A DNA stretch of 64,000 bases, taken from NCBI GenBank assembly GCA_947628655.1, contig CANRAS010000006.1, forward strand, positions 61,646 through 125,645. Direction: 5' to 3'. Under the pieces are notes generated by a model that did not search any database, had not been told where the DNA came from, and saw nothing but the letters and a program-made list of their open reading frames with translations. The stretch's first letter is position 1, and the number at the start of each line of letters is the position of its first letter. Of the stretch, positions 57,850 through 64,000 are shown one piece after another. The position numbers were made by a program, and so were the translations under genes. This DNA is from an uncultured Clostridia bacterium. Its GTDB lineage: Bacteria > Bacillota > Clostridia > Oscillospirales > Ruminococcaceae.

Positions 57850-57998
57850 AAAATTCACCCCCTTGCGGAGCTCTTGAGCGAAGTTTCGCCACTTCGTGGC
57901 GACACGGGGGCTCTGCCCCCGTGACCCCCGCAGCCTTTGAAAAGGCTGGCGAAACTTTCACAGCCTACGGCGGGGGCGATTACGGTTGCTACTTTCCA
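57850..57998 (-). repeat. Palindromic module A, copy 5 (long form)
   Basis: Reverse orientation. The central palindrome reads CACGGGGGCTCTGCCCCCGTG and the small one GCCACTTCGTGGC. The end has the CACAGCCTACGGCGGGGG and GATTACGGTTGCTAC long-form sequence. Confidence 0.83.
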
Positions 57999-58026
57999 GC
58001 GTTGCGACAAGCGCAGGTGCGTAATG

Positions 58027-58065
58027 ACCTAAAGACAATCTAATCTGTCCGCCGTAGGCGGACAC
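58027..58065 (-). repeat. Module F, copy 2
   Basis: AAAGACAATCTAATCTGTCC and the palindrome GTCCGCC-GTA-GGCGGAC, directly behind the glmM heptad array. Matches 63717-63755. Confidence 0.72.
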
Positions 58066-58066
58066 C

Positions 58067-58143
58067 AAAACTAACTACTAACAACTATTCTCTAGCTACT
58101 TTCTCTTACCTCTTACCTCTTACTTCTAACTGCTAACTTCTTA
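58067..58143 (-). repeat. Eleven-unit heptad array at the glmM stop
   Basis: On the minus strand: TAAGAAG, TTAGCAG (holds the stop), TTAGAAG, TAAGAGG, TAAGAGG, TAAGAGA, AAGTAGC, TAGAGAA, TAGTTGT, TAGTAGT, TAGTTTT. The first unit is inside the coding sequence. Confidence 0.9.
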
Positions 58144-59491
58144 CTTCTTGTAGCGCGTACCCCTTCGCCACGACCATTCTCTCAATATCCTCAATATACT
58201 TCGCGCAAATCTCTTCGGTCTGCGCCTCTACCATAATGCGCAGGAGCGGTTCGGTACCGCTGGGTCTTACAAGTACCCTGCCCTCCGCGCCCAGAGCGGT
58301 TTCGGCGTTTTTTATCGCATTCTGCACGTCGCTGTCGGAGAGTACTATGTTCTTGTCGTTTACACGAACGTTTTTCAGAATTTGCGGGTAGGTTTTCATT
58401 CCCCGCGCGAGTGCGGACAGCGTCGTTTTCTTCGCGCAGACCGCCTGCATCATTTTCAGCGCGGTGACAATGCCGTCGCCCGTGTTTTCGTATTTTGAGA
58501 AGATAATATGCCCCGAATTTTCCCCGCCGAGAATAAAGCCCTTTTCGGTCATACGCTCGTAAACGTATTTATCGCCGACGTCGGTTTTTTCGTATTCAAT
58601 GCCGAGTTCGTCCAGCGCCTTGTATAAGCCGAGGTTGGACATAACCGTTGTTACTATCGTGTTGCCCTCCAGCTTTCCTCGCTCTTTGAGGTAACTTCCG
58701 TATATGTACAAAATCTTGTCGCCGTCCACAAGTTCGCCGTTTTCGTCAACCGCAAGACACCTGTCCGCGTCGCCGTCAAACGCAAAACCGCAGTCTAACT
58801 GCTCTTCGCGCACTAAATCCATAAGCCCGTCAATGTGCGTAGAACCGCAGTTTGTGTTGATGTTAAAGCCGTCGGGCTTGTTGTTGATGACATACGTCTT
58901 AGCTCCCAAAGCGTCAAATACGCTTTTCGCTATCGTGAAAGCGGAGCCGTTCGCGCAGTCAAGCCCTATGCGCTTTCCCTTGAACGAGTAGAGCGCAAGC
59001 GAAATAAGATAGCCTATGTACCTGTTTCGCCCCGCCGAATAATCCGACGCTCTGCCGATTTTGCGGTCTTTCGCAAGCGGAAGTTCGGGAGTTTCGCCGT
59101 CAAGATACTTTTCTATCTCGTCTATGACTTCCTCGTCCATTTTTTCGCCGTTGGAGTTGAACAGCTTAATGCCGTTGTCGGAAAACGGATTGTGCGACGC
59201 GCTTATCATAATCCCGCAGTCGAAATCGTCCGTCCGCACAACATACGACACGGACGGCGTTGTCGTGACGTGCATTAGGAACGCGTCCGCTCCCGACGCG
59301 GTAATTCCCGCCGTCAGCGCAAACTCGAACATATACGAACTTCGGCGCGTGTCCTTTCCGATAACGACTTGACAGCGGTGTTCCCTGCCGTAATACCAGC
59401 CGATAAACCGCCCGATTTTGTACGCGTGTTCAACGGTCAGCGTCCTGTTTGCCTCTCCGCGAAAACCGTCTGTTCCGAAATATTTTCCCAT
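58133..59491 (-). CDS. glmM: Phosphoglucosamine mutase
   Basis: Converts glucosamine-6-phosphate to glucosamine-1-phosphate for UDP-GlcNAc. The 452-residue protein matches the family: phosphoserine Ser99 in MISASHNPFSDNG, metal loop FDGDADRC, sugar loop GGENSGH and phosphate loop RPSGTEPLLRIMVEA. The last residues (EVRS) are encoded inside the heptad array; the array's first TAA is out of frame, so the protein runs two codons further to TAG. Confidence 0.95.
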   Translation of the reverse strand: MGKYFGTDGFRGEANRTLTVEHAYKIGRFIGWYYGREHRCQVVIGKDTRRSSYMFEFALTAGITASGADAFLMHVTTTPSVSYVVRTDDFDCGIMISASHNPFSDNGIKLFNSNGEKMDEEVIDEIEKYLDGETPELPLAKDRKIGRASDYSAGRNRYIGYLISLALYSFKGKRIGLDCANGSAFTIAKSVFDALGAKTYVINNKPDGFNINTNCGSTHIDGLMDLVREEQLDCGFAFDGDADRCLAVDENGELVDGDKILYIYGSYLKERGKLEGNTIVTTVMSNLGLYKALDELGIEYEKTDVGDKYVYERMTEKGFILGGENSGHIIFSKYENTGDGIVTALKMMQAVCAKKTTLSALARGMKTYPQILKNVRVNDKNIVLSDSDVQNAIKNAETALGAEGRVLVRPSGTEPLLRIMVEAQTEEICAKYIEDIERMVVAKGYALQEVRS

Positions 59492-59560
59492 GAAATTAAC
59501 CCCTTTTCATAAACTTATCCCCATAATAATTTATTTTACAATGCTTGTCAATATTCGCGC

Positions 59561-60826
59561 TTATAAATCATAATTCCCGTTTGCGAAATCAAGCGTTGCG
59601 AAATAATCTTCAGAAGTTTCCGCCCGTCGAATAAGTTTGACGCTCCCGTCCTCGCGCAGGAGAAGTTCAGCCGAACGCAGTTTGCCGTTGTAGTTGTAGC
59701 CCATTGAAAAGCCGTGTGCGCCCGTGTCGTGAATAGCGATATAGTCGCCGATGTCGATTTTCGGCAGCATTCTGTCAACGGCGAACTTGTCGCAGTTTTC
59801 GCAAAGCCCGCCCGTCACGTCGTATTTGTGGTCGCACGGAGCGTTCTCCTTGCCTAAAACCGTTATGTGATGATACGCGCCGTAGATTGCGGGGCGCATA
59901 AGGTTTGCGGCGCACGCGTCAAGTCCTATGTATTCCTTGTAGATGTGCTTTTCGCGGATAGCCTTTGCGATAAGCATACCGTAGGGCGCGAGCATAAACC
60001 GCCCAAGTTCCGTAAAAATCGCGACGTTGCCCATTCCTGCGGGAACGAGGATTTTCTCGTATTGCTCTTTCACCTTTTCGCCGATAACGGCAATGTCATT
60101 CTGCGGCTGGTCGGGCTTGTAGGCGATACCTACTCCTCCGCTCAGATTGATAAACGAAAGCTGAACGCCCGTTTTTTCCTTTATTTCAACGGCGGTCCTG
60201 AACAAGATCCCCGCGAGCGTCGGGTAATAGTCGTTCGTCAGCGTATTTGACGCTAAAAACGCGTGCATACCGAATTTCTTCGCGCCTTTTTCTTTGAGAA
60301 TACGATACCCCTCGATTATCTGGTCGTGCGTAAAGCCGTACTTTGCGTCGCGCGGCGTATCCATTACGTTCGGCGAACCGTCCGTTTTAAACTCCCCGCC
60401 GGGATTATACCGACAGCAGATAGTTTCGGGAATACCCGTGAGTTTATCTAAAACGTCAATATGTGTGAAGTCGTCGAGGTTTATTATCGCGCCGAGTTCA
60501 AACGCTTTCTTGAAATCCTCGTCGGGAGTGGCGTTTGACGAAAACATAATGTCGTGCGCCTTTGCCCCTACCGCGTCCGACAGCAGAAGTTCGTTAAAGC
60601 TCGAACAGTCGAACCCGCAGCCCTCCTCCTGCAAAATCTTCATAATGAACGGGTTCGGCGTAGCCTTTACCGCGAAATACTCGCGAAAGCCTTTATTCCA
60701 CGAAAACGCCTTGTAAAGCGCGCGGGCGTTCTCGCGTATACCCTTTTCATCGTAGATATGAAACGGTGTAGGATAGCTTTTCGCTATTTCTTCTATCTGC
60801 TCTTTTGTAACAAACGGTTTTTTCAT
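59561..60826 (-). CDS. lysA: Diaminopimelate decarboxylase
   Basis: PLP enzyme that makes lysine from meso-diaminopimelate. The 421-residue protein has Lys54 in EYFAVKATPNP, the GCGFDCSSFNEL strand, INLSGGVGIAYKP and the active-site Cys in GGLCENCDKFA with DTGAHGFSMGYNYNG near the end. The substrate could be another diamino acid, but length and motifs favour diaminopimelate. It lies 69 bases upstream of glmM on the same strand. Confidence 0.9.
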   Translation of the reverse strand: MKKPFVTKEQIEEIAKSYPTPFHIYDEKGIRENARALYKAFSWNKGFREYFAVKATPNPFIMKILQEEGCGFDCSSFNELLLSDAVGAKAHDIMFSSNATPDEDFKKAFELGAIINLDDFTHIDVLDKLTGIPETICCRYNPGGEFKTDGSPNVMDTPRDAKYGFTHDQIIEGYRILKEKGAKKFGMHAFLASNTLTNDYYPTLAGILFRTAVEIKEKTGVQLSFINLSGGVGIAYKPDQPQNDIAVIGEKVKEQYEKILVPAGMGNVAIFTELGRFMLAPYGMLIAKAIREKHIYKEYIGLDACAANLMRPAIYGAYHHITVLGKENAPCDHKYDVTGGLCENCDKFAVDRMLPKIDIGDYIAIHDTGAHGFSMGYNYNGKLRSAELLLREDGSVKLIRRAETSEDYFATLDFANGNYDL

Positions 60827-60913
60827 TGGTTTATGTTCCTTTCCCGAATTGGATTAGTTAATACTAACCTATTATACACTAATTTTCTCCCCCTGTCAAG
60901 GGGTTATTATATT

Positions 60914-61093
60914 TTACCGCCCCTTTTTCGCGTTTAACGCAACGAGAACGGCGTTCACTATGCAAACGACGGCGAATACAATCATCACGGGCTTTGGCAG
61001 AGCAAACTCCATAAACCCGCAGACTATCAGCGCAATGCTGATTAAAAACGCGAATATTCCCGAAATAAGACCGATAACCTTGAATTTTGTCAT
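60914..61093 (-). CDS. Small two-helix membrane protein, unknown
   Basis: The 59-residue product has two hydrophobic helices (about residues 6-31 and 36-52) and a Lys/Arg end (NAKKGR). ATG 61093 follows CGGAGGGTTA. It lies 15 bases behind a tandem paralogue gene and probably shares its transcript. No family recognised; the shape is like small DUF-type membrane proteins of Bacillota. Confidence 0.65.
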   Translation of the reverse strand: MTKFKVIGLISGIFAFLISIALIVCGFMEFALPKPVMIVFAVVCIVNAVLVALNAKKGR

Positions 61094-61108
61094 ATGTAAC
61101 CCTCCGAT

Positions 61109-61672
61109 TTACAGCAAGCCTTGCTTTCTCAGCTTAGCTAATTCCTTTTGTACCTCTCTGCCCTTTTTCCTGTACTCCTTTGAAAGTTCGGGCTGACCTG
61201 TGATTTTATATACTTTCGCAAGTTCCTCATAAAAGGTTACAATACCGTGCCTGTTCATCTTCTGCGGGGTGTCGCAGGCGTTTATGCAGAACGTCAGACA
61301 GTCAATCATGTCTTGTACAAGTTCGGGCGTGCGGTAGTTTTCGTTCGGTATTATCTCCTGAAGTGTTGTAAAGTAATCAAAGCGAATGTTATACACTTCG
61401 GGGGCGGTTTCAATCGCCTTGTGATAATACGGCACACCGCGCTTTAAATCGTTTCCGAAAACCACCGTCCAACAGCCGATATGCTGACAGAATTTCCCCA
61501 GCCGTGCGCGGACTTCGCCGTCGGGTTCGGGATATTTTTCGATAACGGCGCCCGCGTCCGCGAGATATTCGCCACGGCAATTATCGTCTTTAAGTTCGTC
61601 TGTGACGGTTTTGTACTTTGCGCTGAATTCCGCAATATCCGTGTTCAGCGTTTCGATGTCATATTGTGGCAT
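61109..61672 (-). CDS. Tandem helical-repeat paralogue 1, unknown
   Basis: The 187-residue protein is all-helical in appearance (MPQYDIETLNTDIAEFSAKY; PYYHKAIETAPEVYNIRFDY; TPELVQDMIDCLTFCINACD), with a spacing like tetratricopeptide units. The Lys-rich end is KEYRKKGREVQKELAKLRKQ. Two more copies follow upstream at 61722 and 62266; the middle part is almost identical to copy 3 even at DNA level. Soluble, no signal. Function unknown; a tandem family next to a HEPN-MNT pair suggests accessory DNA. Confidence 0.75.
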   Translation of the reverse strand: MPQYDIETLNTDIAEFSAKYKTVTDELKDDNCRGEYLADAGAVIEKYPEPDGEVRARLGKFCQHIGCWTVVFGNDLKRGVPYYHKAIETAPEVYNIRFDYFTTLQEIIPNENYRTPELVQDMIDCLTFCINACDTPQKMNRHGIVTFYEELAKVYKITGQPELSKEYRKKGREVQKELAKLRKQGLL

Positions 61673-61721
61673 TTTCTTTTTCCTTTCGTATATATATCCG
61701 AGCGGGGTTTATTCCGCAAGT

Positions 61722-62279
61722 TTAATCTATCCCCTGCTTGCGCCGTCTGACTAATTCCTTGTATATCTCCTTGCCCTTTTTCTTGTACTCTTTGGAAAGT
61801 TCGGGCTGACCTAAGATTTTATAGACCTTTGCAAGCTCCTCGCAGAAGGTGACAGCGCCGTTGTGGCGTTTTTTCTCCCAGGTATCGCACGCGTTTAAGC
61901 AAAACGTCAGGCAGTCAATAGCGTCCTGCAAAATTTCGGGAGTGCGGTAGTCTTCGTTCGGGATTATTTCTTCAAGCGTTGTATAATACCTAAATCGGAC
62001 GTCATACGATTCGGGGCAGGTTTCTATCGCCTTGTGGTAATACGGAATTCCGCGCTCTAAATCCTGCCCGAAAACAGCAGTGTAACAGCCGATTTCGCAG
62101 TAAAATTTCGCAATCATCTCGCGCGCCTCGCCCTCGGGGTCGGGATATTTCGCGGCAAGCGCCTCGCCGTCCGCGATGAACTGCGTTACCCCGTCGGCGG
62201 TTTCAAGTTTACTGCTCCCATACTTCTTTCTGAACGCTACAATTTCCGCGTTCAGCGTTTCAATGTCATATTGTGCCAT
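61722..62279 (-). CDS. Tandem helical-repeat paralogue 2, unknown
   Basis: The 185-residue protein is the most divergent of the three (MAQYDIETLNAEIVAFRKKY; CEIGCYTAVFGQDLERGIPY; TPEILQDAIDCLTFCLNACD). The ATG at 62279 has AAAGGAAAA upstream; the ATG two codons earlier is too close. It overlaps the end of the upstream paralogue ORF by 14 to 20 bases, which is probably a result of a frameshift there. Confidence 0.75.
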   Translation of the reverse strand: MAQYDIETLNAEIVAFRKKYGSSKLETADGVTQFIADGEALAAKYPDPEGEAREMIAKFYCEIGCYTAVFGQDLERGIPYYHKAIETCPESYDVRFRYYTTLEEIIPNEDYRTPEILQDAIDCLTFCLNACDTWEKKRHNGAVTFCEELAKVYKILGQPELSKEYKKKGKEIYKELVRRRKQGID

Positions 62280-62904
62280 TTTCATTTTCCTTTCTGTTTT
62301 CTGTTTTTAAATATCCCGAAAATACGGGCAAACAGCCTTTTGAAAAAGTTCGGTTTCTTTTCCTGTTCAGCAAATTCTTCCGCCGTTTTCGCGGACATTT
62401 TTCACATTCGTCGGCTTTTTCATCCTGACCCGCAATGCGGTAGACATTTGCAAGGTCCTTATACCGCAAATCAACGCGGTGTTTTCTCTTAAGTTCCAAT
62501 GTATCGCACGCGTCTATGCAGAACGTCAGACAGTCAATCGCGTCCTGTATAAGTTCGGGAGTGGAATATTTTTCATTCGGGATTATCTCCTCAAGCGTTG
62601 TGAAATACTCAAAGTGAATATCCCACGAATTGGGGCAGAGTTCAAGAGCCTTGTGGTAGTACGGGATACCGTGTTCAAGGTCGTTTCCGAAAACCACAGT
62701 CCAACAGCCGATGTGCTGACAGAATTTCCCAAGCCGAGCGCGGACTTCGCCGTCGGGTTCGGGATAATCGGCAACTATCGCGTCAGCGTCCGCTAGATAT
62801 TCACCACGGCAATTATCGTCTTCAAGTTCGTCTGTGACGGTTTTGTACTTTGCGCTGAATTCCGCAATATTCGCGTTCAGCGTTTCTATGTCATATTGTG
62901 GCAT
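62266..62904 (-). CDS. Tandem helical-repeat paralogue 3, probably frameshifted
   Basis: The first 165 residues match copy 1 closely (DELEDDNCRGEYLADADAIV). After GQDEKADECEK the reading frame gives an odd Arg-rich tail. If one A is added to the A run at 62398-62402, the frame becomes KMSAKTAEEFAEQEKKPNFF, then KRLFARIFGIFKNRKQKGK and a stop near 62283, just before the next start. That looks like a natural end, so a one-base deletion or sequencing error is likely. Confidence 0.65.
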   Translation of the reverse strand: MPQYDIETLNANIAEFSAKYKTVTDELEDDNCRGEYLADADAIVADYPEPDGEVRARLGKFCQHIGCWTVVFGNDLEHGIPYYHKALELCPNSWDIHFEYFTTLEEIIPNEKYSTPELIQDAIDCLTFCIDACDTLELKRKHRVDLRYKDLANVYRIAGQDEKADECEKCPRKRRKNLLNRKRNRTFSKGCLPVFSGYLKTENRKENENGTI

Positions 62905-62936
62905 TTTTTGTTCCTTTCATACGTTTGCAAAGGGGG

Positions 62937-63362
62937 TTATTCCCCGTCAATTTCAAGTTTGCCGATTTCCTCCTCCGCTTTCTTAACAAAACTGTCGATT
63001 AAGCCGATATATTCCGTCTTGATAGCGTTGAAAAAATATTCGATATTCTGATTTCGGTAGTCGTGGGTGGTATTGTTACGGTCAATCATCATTTTCTTCC
63101 AGCGCGGGCTGTCGATTAGTCCGACTTCAAAACTCACCGCCAAAGTTCTCGCGGGTCCTTTAATCGTCCGGTCGTCATGCGAATAACCGTAAACCGCAAT
63201 CAGCAGTTCGTTCATCAGTTTCCAACATTCCTCAAAAAGATTATTGAAAACAAACGCCGCCGCAAGAGCCGCCACTCTGCTGTATTTGGGTTTTGTTATC
63301 TTCCGCAGTTCGGACAGCGTTTCCTTAACCGCCCGCAGGCGTTCAATATAATTGTATGACAT
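62937..63362 (-). CDS. HEPN-domain toxin or nucleotidyltransferase substrate-binding protein
   Basis: The 141-residue protein is all-helical, with the HEPN RNase motif R-x4-H as Arg95 to His100 (DRNNTTHDYR). It resembles the HI0074-like proteins that pair with MNT nucleotidyltransferases. In such pairs the HEPN protein is an RNase toxin that the MNT protein silences by adding AMP to the tyrosine near the motif; Tyr102 here fits. ATG 63362 was chosen because AAAGGAGA lies upstream; the ORF opens seven codons earlier. It overlaps the MNT gene by 20 bases. Confidence 0.85.
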   Translation of the reverse strand: MSYNYIERLRAVKETLSELRKITKPKYSRVAALAAAFVFNNLFEECWKLMNELLIAVYGYSHDDRTIKGPARTLAVSFEVGLIDSPRWKKMMIDRNNTTHDYRNQNIEYFFNAIKTEYIGLIDSFVKKAEEEIGKLEIDGE

Positions 63363-63642
63363 CTCCCAACTTCTCCTTTTCAAATTTGAAACCCGAATAA
63401 TTTACATTATGCACATCAAATCTGCGTATTGTATCAATGCTTTCGAGCCTTTCGACAATCTCGAAATACTCGTCAAGGTCGCAGTCTATCATAATGTCAA
63501 TATCGCTGAAACGGTTGTAATTCCCCGCGGCATACGAGCCGAAAATAAACGCGCCCCGTATCGTCGAAAAAGAGGACAGCGCCGCTTTGATATTCGCAAT
63601 CACCGCTTGCCGTTCATCGGTTTTATTGTCGAGTTGTGACAT
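63343..63642 (-). CDS. mntA: MNT-domain nucleotidyltransferase (antitoxin)
   Basis: The 99-residue minimal nucleotidyltransferase has GSYAAG (Gly35-Ser36) and the Asp pair 47 and 49 in FSDIDIMID, plus a third Asp76 in RRFDVHNV. These are the catalytic residues of AMP transfer. With the overlapping HEPN gene it forms a type VII toxin-antitoxin pair. ATG 63642 has AAAGGAGCGG upstream. It is probably the first gene of the transcript with HEPN and the three paralogues. Confidence 0.88.
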   Translation of the reverse strand: MSQLDNKTDERQAVIANIKAALSSFSTIRGAFIFGSYAAGNYNRFSDIDIMIDCDLDEYFEIVERLESIDTIRRFDVHNVNYSGFKFEKEKLGDVIQLY

Positions 63643-63716
63643 TTTCCGCTCCTTTCATCTGCTCTCTAACAACCGCCCCGCGCGGGTCTGCTTATGTTCC
63701 GGAGTGTCAACGCTTA

Positions 63717-63755
63717 ACCAAAAGACAATCTTTCTGTCCGCCGCAGGCGGACACA
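63717..63755 (-). repeat. Module F, copy 3
   Basis: AAAGACAATCTTTCTGTCC and the palindrome GTCCGCC-GCA-GGCGGAC, next to the heptad array at 63757. The same arrangement as near 58.05 kb. Confidence 0.72.
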
Positions 63756-63756
63756 A

Positions 63757-63791
63757 ACAACTAATCTCTATTCTCTAATAACTATCAGCTA
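63757..63791 (-). repeat. Heptad array at the stop of the right-edge gene
   Basis: On the minus strand: TAGCTGA (holds the TGA stop), TAGTTAT, TAGAGAA, TAGAGAT, TAGTTGT. Each unit begins TAG. Confidence 0.88.
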
Positions 63792-64000
63792 ATCCACGCG
63801 CCGTTATATTTCCTCTGCGCCTTGTTTCCTAACAAAAAGCAAACGGCAAATCCCGCGCCGAACAAAATCCACCCAAACTCGGCGCGTAAAATAATGTCAA
63901 CAATTCCGACAAGGCAAATACAAACGCCCCAGACGACCATTCCTGCGCCCCAAAGCGTTGTATACGGCTTTATGTCGTCGGACTTTACGTTTTTACAGTG
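63785..64000 (-). CDS. Membrane protein, C-terminal part (partial)
   Basis: The gene runs off the right edge; 71 residues are visible. Two hydrophobic helices lie close together (MVVWGVCICLVGIVDIIL and GWILFGAGFAVCFLLG) around a short polar loop, and a short Lys/Arg tail follows (NKAQRKYNGAW). A DUF3784-type small membrane protein is possible but unproven. It ends inside a TAG heptad array. Confidence 0.65.
   Translation of the reverse strand, partial: HCKNVKSDDIKPYTTLWGAGMVVWGVCICLVGIVDIILRAEFGWILFGAGFAVCFLLGNKAQRKYNGAWIS

Overview
The window looks like a chromosomal segment of a motile Clostridia-type Bacillota, probably Oscillospirales/Ruminococcaceae. This is inferred from the replication-origin gene order, the LL-diaminopimelate aminotransferase route, RemB and Noc homologues, many TTG starts with strong GGAGG sites, and a bacterial serpin of the kind known from Eubacterium siraeum-like gut bacteria. 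No rRNA, tRNA, CRISPR array or recognisable transposase was found. Nearly all well-formed promoters are TTGACA-17-TATAAT types.

Layout. 1-6.4 kb: the end of dprA, an acyl-CoA synthetase, a flavin reductase, a glycosyltransferase and a 50-residue ORF. 6.7-11.7 kb: a MATE exporter, a DUF6472-like Cys protein, a MarR regulator and a fused MacB-type ABC exporter. 12.8-20.9 kb: a membrane protein, a WalJ-like hydrolase, murA, dapL, acylphosphatase, a degenerate metallo-beta-lactamase-fold protein, a serpin lipoprotein and a DtxR/MntR regulator. 20.9-25.3 kb: a very large FtsX-type exporter with a coiled-coil stalk. 25.4-43 kb: an unbroken minus-strand block that reads, in transcription order, dnaA, dnaN, yaaA, recF, remB, (higBA), gyrB, a YcxB-like gene, gyrA, a shortened GyrI-like gene, mnmG, rsmG, noc, parA, parB, serS. 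Two parS sites lie in it. 43-57 kb: the putative oriC, a cheA-W-R-B operon, a divergent flagellar-type pair behind a sigma-28-like promoter, pyrE, a duplicated-domain protein, an FkbM methyltransferase and an EAL-HDOD protein. 58-64 kb: glmM, lysA, three tandem paralogues and a HEPN-MNT pair.

Two things stand out. First, ten genes end in an array of 7-nt repeats (TAAGAGG, TTAGAGG, TAGTTGT and similar). In seven the array starts exactly at the stop codon. Because 7 is not a multiple of 3, the array closes all three reading frames. Behind these arrays sit GC-rich palindromes and a mosaic of recurring palindromic modules (named A to G here) that fill the large intergenic gaps. The origin core lacks them. 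Second, the origin has about a dozen copies of TGTTGAAAA, a departure from the usual DnaA box TGTGGATAA. A DnaA-trio-like tract and a very AT-rich stretch lie between dnaA and dnaN.

Smaller oddities include a CheB whose receiver has Asn instead of the phospho-acceptor Asp, a GyrI-like gene with a large in-frame internal deletion, a FliK/YlqG-like protein with about five 43-residue repeats, and a probable single-base frameshift in one of the tandem paralogues. All functional calls come from reading sequence against remembered family features. No database search was possible.
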